Below, piece by piece: positions 1-5,127 of a stretch of 5,815 nt of DNA. A program made the position numbers and the translations under genes. The first letter of the stretch is position 1. Each line of letters starts with the position of its first letter. The stretch covers positions 1-5,815 of the forward strand of contig CAKTVN010000110.1 in assembly GCA_934623545.1 (NCBI GenBank). The letters run 5' to 3'. Source of the DNA: an uncultured Oscillospiraceae bacterium (GTDB lineage Bacteria; Bacillota; Clostridia; Oscillospirales; Oscillospiraceae). Under the pieces are notes generated by a model that saw nothing but the letters and a program-made list of their open reading frames with translations, searched no databases and had not been told where the DNA came from.

Positions 1-1
1 A

Positions 2-32
2 GAAAACGGGAAATTTTGCGGCTTCCGTTTTC
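2..32. other. Imperfect hairpin upstream of the divIVA-like gene
   Basis: GAAAACGG (2-9) is the exact reverse complement of CCGTTTTC (25-32), and a G-T wobble and an A-T pair (10-11 with 23-24) extend it to about 10 bp around an 11-base loop. What follows is only loosely T-rich (CATTCCTATTT). It could be a weak terminator for a gene left of the window or part of the leader of the next gene. The upstream gene is not visible, so the role is undecided. Confidence 0.35.
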
Positions 33-43
33 ATTCCTATTTG

Positions 44-73
44 TGCCGGTGCCGCACCGGCATGGTGATTTCT
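44..73 (+). promoter_or_regulatory. Leader hairpin and non-classical ribosome binding site deciding the ATG at 74
   Basis: TGCCGGT (44-50) pairs perfectly with ACCGGCA (56-62), a 7-bp stem with a 5-base loop lying just before the gene. There is no AGGAGG. GGTGAT at 64-69 matches the right half of the extended Shine-Dalgarno sequence (AAGGAGGTGATC) and sits 4 bases before ATG 74, which is the expected register. The in-frame alternatives, TTG at 41 and ATG at 62, have no such match and lie within the stem, so ATG 74 is preferred. Confidence 0.4.
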
Positions 74-778
74 ATGGCTGACTTCTCCAAATTCCGCTCC
101 TCCATCGGAGGCTTTAACCGCAGCGATGTGGTGGATTACATCGAATCGGTCTCAGTTGAACACAAAAAGGAGTTGCGCCGTCTGAAGGACGCCAATGAGA
201 AGCTCGAAGCGGAAAAAGTCGCGCTTCAGGCAGAGCTCGATCAGACCCGCCACACACTGGATGCCGCAAACGATGAGCTGTCGGCAGCAAAGGCGGAACT
301 CAGCCGGATGCAGGAGGAGGACGCCTCGCTTCAGCAGCAGATCGAGTCGCTGGCGCAGGAAGCCTCTGAGCTTTCTCAGCGCGCGCTGGACGCCGAGGCA
401 AATGTCGACGCGTATGCGCAGCAGCCGGTGCCCTCTCAGGCTGTAGCGGCAGAGGACGCGCCGGTGGAGGAAGAAACGGATACTGAGTCGTCCGAGGAAG
501 ATTCGGTCTCCTCCCTCGCCCAGCAGGAGCTGGAGGCATACCGCCGCGCCGAGGCGACCGAACGCAATGCGCTTGCGCGCGCCGCACGGCTCAGGGAAAA
601 GCTCAGCCAGCTCTGCGACCATGCGCACAGCCGCTACACCGAGACCGGCGAAGACCTTGCGGCGCTGTCGCAGGACCTCTCCTCCGTTCTCGACCGGATG
701 CGCGACACGCTTGCGGACCTTCAGGTTGCCTTCGATGAGACCGAAAACGCCTTTGAGACGCTTCAGGACGCCGACTAA
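74..778 (+). CDS. DivIVA-like coiled-coil protein (putative)
   Basis: The predicted product has 234 residues. Residues 4-24 (FSKFRSSIGGFNRSDVVDYI) resemble the N-terminal DivIVA/GpsB motif, in which a short Phe/Arg/Gly/Tyr-rich segment is followed by a V-D-x-[FY]-[IL] helix and a long coiled coil. The coiled coil runs from about residue 25 to 113, rich in Glu, Lys, Ala, Leu and Gln. An acidic, low-complexity linker follows at about 124-148, then a second predicted helical stretch from about 149 to the end. There is no signal peptide or membrane segment, so it should be cytoplasmic, possibly membrane-associated through the N-terminal domain as DivIVA proteins are. Family members organise poles, septa and peptidoglycan synthesis in Firmicutes. 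The match is to the general pattern, not to a specific subfamily, and another coiled-coil scaffold cannot be excluded. It converges with spo0A across a 455-base gap. Its terminator is probably the hairpin at 919-944. Confidence 0.75.
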   Translation: MADFSKFRSSIGGFNRSDVVDYIESVSVEHKKELRRLKDANEKLEAEKVALQAELDQTRHTLDAANDELSAAKAELSRMQEEDASLQQQIESLAQEASELSQRALDAEANVDAYAQQPVPSQAVAAEDAPVEEETDTESSEEDSVSSLAQQELEAYRRAEATERNALARAARLREKLSQLCDHAHSRYTETGEDLAALSQDLSSVLDRMRDTLADLQVAFDETENAFETLQDAD

Positions 779-798
779 ATCTTCGACCAATTACAGCC

Positions 799-827
799 GC
801 TCCCGGATCAGAAAATCATCCGGGAGC
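799..827. repeat. Hairpin with arms GCTCCCGGAT / ATCCGGGAGC, copy 1
   Basis: The arms at 799-808 and 818-827 are perfectly complementary (10 bp) around a 9-base A-rich loop. It begins 21 bases after the divIVA-like stop. No T-tract follows on the + strand, so it is a poor terminator alone, but it may protect the 3' end of the mRNA. The same two 10-base arms recur in the terminator at 1191-1220, which suggests duplication of a small element. Confidence 0.6.
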
Positions 828-918
828 GCAGACTGTCAAAAACCTCGTAGAGTTCGCACCCGCAGGTGTTTTCGTGCCAATCAGTTCCCCTTCGCGGCAT
901 AGCCGCTTCAGCCTACGC

Positions 919-944
919 AAAAAGGCGCCACCGGCGCCTTTTTT
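919..944. terminator. Bidirectional rho-independent terminator
   Basis: AAAAAGGCGCC (919-929) and GGCGCCTTTTT (933-943) form a perfect stem with an ACC loop. The GC core is flanked by A5 on the left and T6 on the right, so it can act on both strands. It is the best terminator for the divIVA-like transcript, giving a 3' tail of about 165 bases. A small stem GCGGC/GCCGC (894-898/902-906) lies just before it. Confidence 0.85.
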
Positions 945-1117
945 GAACGCTGCGGCGTCGCGCAAAACACTTTACGCAATGCAAGTTGTGTGAGGCTCCA
1001 AGAGCGCGAGCAAGGCGAAGCGTGATTGGCTCAGCCGAACTATGCAGAGCGAAGCGTCGCAGTGGAAATCGTGTGTCTGCGACGCACGATTTATGCGCGC
1101 AGCATTGCGCAGCTGTT
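945..1117. other. GC-rich structured intergenic block without a credible gene
   Basis: No open frame here has a ribosome binding site or a recognisable protein. Several inverted repeats are present: GCTGCG (949-954) with CGCAGC (1108-1113); CGCAATGC (975-982) with GCATTGCG (1102-1109); GCTC/GAGC (995-998/1002-1005); GCGTCGCAG (1054-1062) with CTGCGACGC (1077-1085); and AAATCGTG (1066-1073) with CACGATTT (1085-1092). The 9-mer GCGAAGCGT occurs directly repeated at 1015-1023 and 1049-1057, 34 bases apart. This could be a dispersed intergenic repeat, a remnant of a small mobile element, or a structured RNA. I cannot match it to a known RNA family. Confidence 0.4.
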
Positions 1118-1152
1118 TCAAACGGAAAACCGGCAAAGCGTTTTCCGTTTGA
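1118..1152. repeat. Perfect 13-bp inverted repeat
   Basis: The arms at 1118-1130 (TCAAACGGAAAAC) and 1140-1152 (GTTTTCCGTTTGA) are exact reverse complements with a 9-base loop. It is too long to be chance in a gap this size. The right arm contains T-runs, but no free T-tract follows on either strand, so it does not look like a simple terminator. It directly abuts the next hairpin at 1153. Confidence 0.65.
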
Positions 1153-1194
1153 GAGCTTGTCAAAAAGAATTTTTGATTCGAAAAGAGCAAGCTC
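1153..1194. repeat. Nested hairpin GAGCTTG / CAAGCTC enclosing TCAAAAA / TTTTTGA
   Basis: The outer arms at 1153-1159 and 1188-1194 (7 bp) enclose inner arms at 1160-1166 and 1170-1176 (7 bp, GAA loop). The inner stem continues directly from the left outer arm, with an 11-base bulge on the right side. The last four bases of the outer right arm (1191-1194) are also the first four of the next stem, so the two structures cannot both form completely. Confidence 0.5.
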
Positions 1195-1227
1195 CCGGAT
1201 GGTAAAAACCATCCGGGAGCATTTTTT
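1191..1227. terminator. Strong terminator between the convergent genes; hairpin copy 2
   Basis: GCTCCCGGATGG (1191-1202) and CCATCCGGGAGC (1209-1220) form a perfect 12-bp stem with loop TAAAAA, followed on the + strand by ATTTTTTC. On the minus strand it begins 14 bases after the ancestral spo0A stop and is followed by TTGCTCTTTT, a weaker but usable U-rich tail. It probably ends spo0A transcripts and also blocks rightward readthrough into spo0A. The arms share their outer 10 bases with the hairpin at 799-827. Confidence 0.8.
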
Positions 1228-1233
1228 CATGGA

Positions 1234-1374
1234 TCAGGAGATCCGTATGTCCATGTCCTTGAGCTGTAATTGCAGCTTATCCGCGATCAGCGCGATAAAC
1301 TCGGAGTTGGTCGGCTTACCCTTGCTGTTGGAGACCGTATAGCCGAAGAACTTCTGAAGCGTCTCGAGATCGCC
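1234..1374 (-). pseudogene. spo0A: Displaced 3' end of spo0A (frame-shifted C-terminal tail)
   Basis: On the minus strand this segment encodes 46 residues starting [14 protein letters not shown], continuing through [17 protein letters not shown] and ending DMDIRIS before TGA (1236-1234). It aligns without gaps to the B. subtilis Spo0A ending (GNIDSISSLFGYTV, then [15 protein letters not shown]). If two bases are removed from the CG run at 1374-1379, the gene reads [22 protein letters not shown] with exactly the family spacing. No stop codon or other damage is seen in the tail, so the lesion is either recent or artefactual. Confidence 0.85.
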
Positions 1375-2015
1375 GCGCGGTCCCACGCGACCTCGATCGC
1401 GTGCCGGATCGCACGCTCTACACGCGACGGCGTCGTCGCGAAGGTCTTTGCGACCTGCGGATAGAGCACCTTCGTGATGGCGTTGATGACATCCATATCG
1501 TTCACGGCGATCATGATCGCCTCGCGCAGGTACTGATAGCCCTTGATATGCGCCGGAACACCGATCTCGTGGATGATCGAGGTGACCATCGCCTCGATGT
1601 TGATCTCTCCCCTGCGCGCCGTCATGGCGCGTGCCTGCTGCTCGGTCGCCACGATCTCGCGGATGCGTTCGGCAACAAGCTCAAAATCACACGGCTTCGC
1701 CATAAAATACTGCACGCCAAGCGACACTGCCATGTTTCCGACATATTCGGTCATAAAGCCGGACAGGACCAGCGCGACCGGCTGCTTCTCCATGCTGTGC
1801 GCCTGCTTGAGGATCGAAATGCCATCCGCTTTGGAAAGCAGCAGATCCAATACCAGCACGTCCGGCTGTTCGCTGCTCAAAAGCGCGAGCGCTTTCTCCC
1901 CGTCATCCGCAATTCCAACGACCTCATACCCGCCTGAACGTTCCAGCGTCTGCTTCAAATGTCCGCAGAATTCGTCGTTCCCGTCGGCGATCAGGATTTT
2001 CACGCGATTTTCCAT
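1287..2015 (-). CDS. spo0A: Spo0A, sporulation response regulator; frameshifted and C-terminally truncated
   Basis: Spo0A is the phosphorelay end-point that commits Firmicutes to sporulation by binding 0A boxes. The start ATG (2015-2013) follows AGGAGAGG at 2030-2023; the in-frame codons further upstream run into the next gene and are not used. Residues 1 to about 125 form the receiver domain, with phospho-acceptor D57 (PDVLVLD), S85 and K106 (MAKP). The linker is short. The effector domain starts near residue 140 and is nearly invariant: [15 protein letters not shown], then the recognition region [18 protein letters not shown]. After R213 the frame changes. The ribosome would add 29 unrelated, Arg/Ser-rich residues and stop at 1287, giving 242 residues. 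The normal ending lies in another frame at 1234-1374, so the ancestral protein was 259 residues (B. subtilis has 267). The product keeps the recognition helix but lacks the last helices, which are needed for DNA-bound dimerisation and transcription activation. It is probably a loss-of-function allele unless the extra CG is a sequence error. Confidence 0.9.
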   Translation of the reverse strand: MENRVKILIADGNDEFCGHLKQTLERSGGYEVVGIADDGEKALALLSSEQPDVLVLDLLLSKADGISILKQAHSMEKQPVALVLSGFMTEYVGNMAVSLGVQYFMAKPCDFELVAERIREIVATEQQARAMTARRGEINIEAMVTSIIHEIGVPAHIKGYQYLREAIMIAVNDMDVINAITKVLYPQVAKTFATTPSRVERAIRHAIEVAWDRAAISRRFRSSSAIRSPTARVSRPTPSLSR

Positions 2016-2087
2016 TTGCTGTCCTCTCCTCAGATTAGAATTCGTATTTCCATCAGGCACTGACTCATTTATCGCTGCGATAGCAAT

Positions 2088-2116
2088 AATGTAACATAAT
2101 TTACAAATTTTATCAA
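2088..2116 (-). promoter_or_regulatory. Probable sigma-A promoter of spo0A
   Basis: On the minus strand TTGATA (2116-2111; 5 of 6 to TTGACA) is separated by 17 bases from TACATT (2093-2088; 4 of 6 to TATAAT). Transcription would start near 2081, about 65 bases before the spo0A ATG. The near-palindrome TATCGC-T-GCGATA (2070-2082) sits at the predicted start site. I saw no convincing sigma-H promoter. Confidence 0.5.
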
Positions 2117-2146
2117 GCTCAAATTCACCAGTTTTTGTCAGAAAAT

Positions 2147-2164
2147 ATCGACGCGCTTCGACAA
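2147..2164 (-). promoter_or_regulatory. Tandem 0A boxes upstream of spo0A
   Basis: On the minus strand 2164-2157 reads TTGTCGAA, identical to the B. subtilis 0A-box consensus. A second, weaker site GCGTCGAT (2154-2147) keeps the GTCGA core in the same orientation, exactly 10 bp downstream. Head-to-tail boxes one helical turn apart are the known arrangement for a DNA-bound Spo0A dimer. They lie about 31-48 bp upstream of the predicted -35, consistent with autoregulation. That the site is functional is inference. Confidence 0.6.
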
Positions 2165-2200
2165 CTTCAAAGGCGCGGGGACAGCAGTTGACACAAGCTC

Positions 2201-2881
2201 CTAATTCTCCTCCAAAATCGGCAGAAGGTCCATCAGATCCTCGATCACATAGTCGCAGCGCGCATCCGCGCGCTCCCTTTTCCCGTAAAAGCAGGTCGGG
2301 ATGCCCGCATTGCGTCCGCCCTGCATATCGGACGAGAGGCTGTCGCCCACCATCAGCGAGCAATCGCGATACTCCTCCCCTATGATCGCAAATACCTTAT
2401 CGTAGAACACCTTTTCCGGCTTGCAGCAGCCCATCTGCTCCGAGATAAACACCCCGTCAAACAGATGCGCCAGCCCCGAGCGCGCAATGCGCGATTCCTG
2501 CGCATAGGTGTCTCCGTTCGTAACAACAAAAACCTTCCATCTGCCGTGCAGCGTCTCGAGCAGCTCGCGGCAGTGCGGCATGAAGGCGTAGCCCTCCGCC
2601 AGATGGTGCAGATAGGACTTGTTGAACGCCGCCGGGTCGATGTTCAGCCCGCGCTCTGCAAAGTAGAGACGGAAGCGCTCCTGGAAAATCAGTTCCTTTG
2701 GAATTTCCCCGCGCTCGAACTGCTGCCAGAGGCGATTGTTATAGACCTCATACACCGGCATATCGTCCCAGGTAAAGCGCACGCCCCACTTTTCAAACGA
2801 TTTTTCCAGCGCCTCAAACGAGCTCTGCCGGAAGTCAAACAGCGTATCGTCAATATCAATGAGCACAGCCTTGAATTTCAT
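2201..2881 (-). CDS. yjjG: YjjG-family HAD hydrolase, noncanonical pyrimidine nucleotidase
   Basis: The product is a 226-residue HAD-superfamily phosphatase. Motif I is DIDDTLFDF, with nucleophile D9 and acid/base D11. The alpha-helical cap covers about residues 16-100 and includes the FxxRF stretch near 66-71. Motif II is VVTNG (T121), motif III is K154 in CCKPEKVF, and motif IV is VGDSLSSDM (D180, D185) with the downstream GGRNAGI typical of this subgroup. The pattern fits the YjjG/YfnB nucleotidases, which dephosphorylate (d)UMP, dTMP and noncanonical pyrimidine monophosphates and so cleanse the nucleotide pool. Exact substrates cannot be read from sequence. The start ATG (2881-2879) follows a perfect AGGAGG five bases away. 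It lies upstream of spo0A on the same strand with a 185-base gap containing a separate promoter, and no terminator is evident after its stop, so some readthrough into spo0A is possible. It is transcribed divergently from tex. Confidence 0.88.
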   Translation of the reverse strand: MKFKAVLIDIDDTLFDFRQSSFEALEKSFEKWGVRFTWDDMPVYEVYNNRLWQQFERGEIPKELIFQERFRLYFAERGLNIDPAAFNKSYLHHLAEGYAFMPHCRELLETLHGRWKVFVVTNGDTYAQESRIARSGLAHLFDGVFISEQMGCCKPEKVFYDKVFAIIGEEYRDCSLMVGDSLSSDMQGGRNAGIPTCFYGKRERADARCDYVIEDLMDLLPILEEN

Positions 2882-2900
2882 GGTGACCTCCTACTATTTT

Positions 2901-2931
2901 TTCCCCATTATACTCGAATCTGTGCTATAAT
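2901..2931 (+). promoter_or_regulatory. Extended -10 promoter of tex
   Basis: TGCTATAAT (2923-2931) is a TGn-extended perfect -10 element. The only -35-like match is TTCCCC (2901-2906) at a 19-base spacing, so this promoter probably depends on the extended -10. The start would be near 2938, giving a leader of about 23 bases with AAGGAG at 2949-2954 placed 6 bases before the tex ATG. Confidence 0.65.
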
Positions 2932-2935
2932 GCAA
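2907..2935 (-). promoter_or_regulatory. Promoter of the HAD nucleotidase gene
   Basis: On the minus strand a perfect -10 TATAAT (2912-2907) lies 17 bases from TTGCAT (2935-2930), a weak -35 with the TTG core. The predicted start is near 2900, giving a leader of about 20 bases that contains the AGGAGG. It overlaps the tex promoter. Confidence 0.65.
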
Positions 2936-2960
2936 AGTACATCTCAAAAAGGAGCGACTT

Positions 2961-5126
2961 ATGCAGAACATTACGAAAATGCTCGCAGCCGAGCTCGGCT
3001 GCTCGGAAAAATACATTCAGAACGTCATCGACCTTCTCGACGAGGGCAATACCATCCCCTTCATCGCCCGCTACCGCAAGGAGGCGCACGGCGGCATGGA
3101 CGACACGGCGCTGCGGACGCTCGAAACGCGGCTTCAGTATCTGCGCAATCTCGAGGCGCGCCGCGAGGAGGTCAAGTCCCTCATCGCCGCGCAGGAAAAG
3201 CTGACGGATGCGCTTTCTGCCGAGATCGATGGGGCAAATACGCTTGCCGAGATCGAGGATATTTACCGCCCGTTCCGCCCGAAGCGCCGCACGCGCGCGA
3301 CCATCGCCAAGGAAAAGGGGCTTGAGCCGCTTGCCGACGCGATCTGGGCGCAGGAAGCCGGAATGGCTGCGCCGGAGACGCTGGCGAGGGATTATGTAAA
3401 CACCGACCTTGGCGTCGAAACGATGGAGGATGCGCTTTCCGGCGCGAGCGATATTCTAGCCGAGCGCATTTCCGACGACGCGGCGATCCGCGCCCGGCTG
3501 CGCGAGCTGATGGGAAAGCACGCAGCCGCCGCCTCGCACGCGGCGAAGGAGGAGGACTCGGTTTACCGGCTCTATTATGACTTCACGCAGCCGGTCTCCA
3601 AGCTTCAGAGCCATCAGATCCTGGCGCTCAACCGCGGAGAGCGCGAGGGCTATCTCAAGGTCTCCATCGAGATGGATGAGGCGCTTGCCGTCCAGCTCAT
3701 CCGCCGCGCCGTCGTCAAGCCCGGGACACCCGCCATGGCATTTCTCGGCGCCGTCTGCGCCGACAGCTATGATCGCCTTCTCGCGCCGAGCATGGAGCGT
3801 GAGCTGCGAAACAGTCTGACCGATATGGCGGCAGAGAGCGCCATTCACAATTTCGCCCTGAACCTGCGCCCGCTGCTCATGCAGCCGCCGGTCAAGGGGC
3901 ACGTCACGATGGGGCTCGACCCCGGCTACGCGCACGGCTGCAAGGTCGCGGTCGTCGACGCGACCGGGCGCGTGCTGGATACGACCGTCGTCTATCCGAC
4001 CTTCAGCGAGCGCAAAAAGCAGGAGGCGATCGACGCGCTCGCGCGTCTCATCCGCAAGCACGGCGTCGAGCACATCGCCATCGGCAACGGCACCGCCTCG
4101 CGTGAGACGGAGGCTATGACCGTCGAGCTCATCCGCGCTGTCGGCGGCGGCGTTTCCTACATGATCGTAAACGAGGCAGGCGCGTCCGTCTATTCCGCGT
4201 CCAAGCTTGCGGCGGAGGAATTTCCGCAGTTTGACGTCAATCTCCGCTCTGCGGTCTCCATCGCGCGGCGGCTTCAGGACCCGCTGGCGGAGCTGGTCAA
4301 GATCGACCCGAAGGCGATCGGCGTCGGGCAGTATCAGCACGATATGCCGGAAAAGGAGCTGGACGCCGCGCTCGGCGGCGTCGTGGAAAGCTGCGTCAAT
4401 GCCGTCGGCGTCGATCTCAATACCGCCTCGCCCTCGCTTCTGAAGCAGGTCGCGGGGCTGACCGCCGTGACTGCAAAAAACATCGTCGCCTACCGCGAGG
4501 AAAACGGCGTCTTCACTGCGCGAAAGCAGCTTCTAAAGGTCCCGAAGCTCGGACCGAAGGCATATGAGCAGTGCGCGGGCTTCCTGCGCGTGCCCGAAAG
4601 CAAACAGGTGCTCGACCATACAGGCGTTCACCCGGAGTCCTACGCGGCGGCAGAGGCGCTTCTGACGCTGTGCGGGTATTCGCTTTCCGATGTCGGCACG
4701 CCCGCACTGACAGCGCTTCCAAAGCGTGTGGAGGCACTCGGCTGGGCAGCGGCTGCAAAACGGTGTGGCTGCGGCGAGCCGACTCTGCGCGACATCGTCC
4801 GGGAGCTGCTCAAGCCCGGACGCGACCCGCGCGACGAGCTGCCCGCGCCGATCCTGCGCACGGACGTGCTCGATATTAAGGACCTCAAGCCCGGCATGGT
4901 GCTGACCGGGACGGTGCGCAACGTCATCGACTTCGGCGTGTTTGTGGACATCGGCGTGCATCAGGATGGGCTCGTCCACATCTCGAAGGTCTGCGACCGC
5001 TTCATCAAGCACCCGTCCGAGGCGCTCAGCGTCGGCGATATCGTCAAGGTCGTCGTGCTGGAGGTCGATGAAAAGAGAAAACGCATCAGTCTGAGTATGC
5101 GCGATGTGCCGAAGGAGGAACGCTAA
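2961..5126 (+). CDS. tex: Tex family protein, S1 RNA-binding transcription accessory factor
   Basis: The product has 721 residues, close to the usual length in Firmicutes (about 720), and is intact. The order of parts is that of Tex: an N-terminal helical domain (about 1-190, with NTIPFIARYRKEAHGGMDD near residue 30); a linking helical region; a YqgF/RNase H-like domain (about 313-450) opening with MGLDPGYAHGCKVAVVD (D320) and including AIGNGTASRETE and NEAGASVYSASKLAAEEFP; tandem helix-hairpin-helix motifs (about 484-555, LNTASPSLLKQVAGL and VPKLGPKAYEQCAGFLRV); and a C-terminal S1 domain (about 645-714, GTVRNVIDFGVFVDIG, DGLVHISK). Tex is a cytoplasmic nucleic-acid-binding protein related to eukaryotic Spt6 and linked to transcription and RNA turnover; its exact activity differs between reports. 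A GNAT gene follows one base after the stop. Nothing is missing or unusual. Confidence 0.96.
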   Translation: MQNITKMLAAELGCSEKYIQNVIDLLDEGNTIPFIARYRKEAHGGMDDTALRTLETRLQYLRNLEARREEVKSLIAAQEKLTDALSAEIDGANTLAEIEDIYRPFRPKRRTRATIAKEKGLEPLADAIWAQEAGMAAPETLARDYVNTDLGVETMEDALSGASDILAERISDDAAIRARLRELMGKHAAAASHAAKEEDSVYRLYYDFTQPVSKLQSHQILALNRGEREGYLKVSIEMDEALAVQLIRRAVVKPGTPAMAFLGAVCADSYDRLLAPSMERELRNSLTDMAAESAIHNFALNLRPLLMQPPVKGHVTMGLDPGYAHGCKVAVVDATGRVLDTTVVYPTFSERKKQEAIDALARLIRKHGVEHIAIGNGTASRETEAMTVELIRAVGGGVSYMIVNEAGASVYSASKLAAEEFPQFDVNLRSAVSIARRLQDPLAELVKIDPKAIGVGQYQHDMPEKELDAALGGVVESCVNAVGVDLNTASPSLLKQVAGLTAVTAKNIVAYREENGVFTARKQLLKVPKLGPKAYEQCAGFLRVPESKQVLDHTGVHPESYAAAEALLTLCGYSLSDVGTPALTALPKRVEALGWAAAAKRCGCGEPTLRDIVRELLKPGRDPRDELPAPILRTDVLDIKDLKPGMVLTGTVRNVIDFGVFVDIGVHQDGLVHISKVCDRFIKHPSEALSVGDIVKVVVLEVDEKRKRISLSMRDVPKEER

Positions 5127-5127
5127 T

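Noticed and set aside
795..944. A small RNA such as 6S or SRP RNA ending at the 919-944 terminator
   Set aside because: No promoter is evident and I could not recognise conserved 6S, SRP, tmRNA or RNase P motifs. It is more simply the 3' tail of the divIVA-like mRNA.
986..1342. 118-codon plus-strand open frame and minus-strand counterparts in the 779-1233 gap
   Set aside because: They read through hairpins and terminators, lack ribosome binding sites and are rich in Arg/Ser/Ala of the kind GC-rich noncoding DNA gives.
1369..1384. Programmed ribosomal frameshifting in spo0A
   Set aside because: There is no slippery heptamer or stimulatory element, a +2 (or -1 equivalent) shift at CGCGCG would be unusual, and intact Spo0A proteins are normally encoded in one frame. 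Mutation or sequence error is simpler.
2016..2363. The spo0A reading frame stays open upstream to 2363, giving a longer protein
   Set aside because: The extension overlaps the HAD gene in another frame, its translation matches nothing, and the ATG at 2015 has its own ribosome binding site and gives the family N-terminus.
2465..3325. 286-codon plus-strand open frame across the HAD gene, the divergent promoters and the tex start
   Set aside because: It runs through two real genes and a promoter region and has no recognisable protein.
3456..4340. 294-codon minus-strand open frame inside tex
   Set aside because: It is antisense to conserved YqgF-domain coding sequence in GC-rich DNA. The translation is Asp/Arg/Leu-rich with no family resemblance or ribosome binding site.
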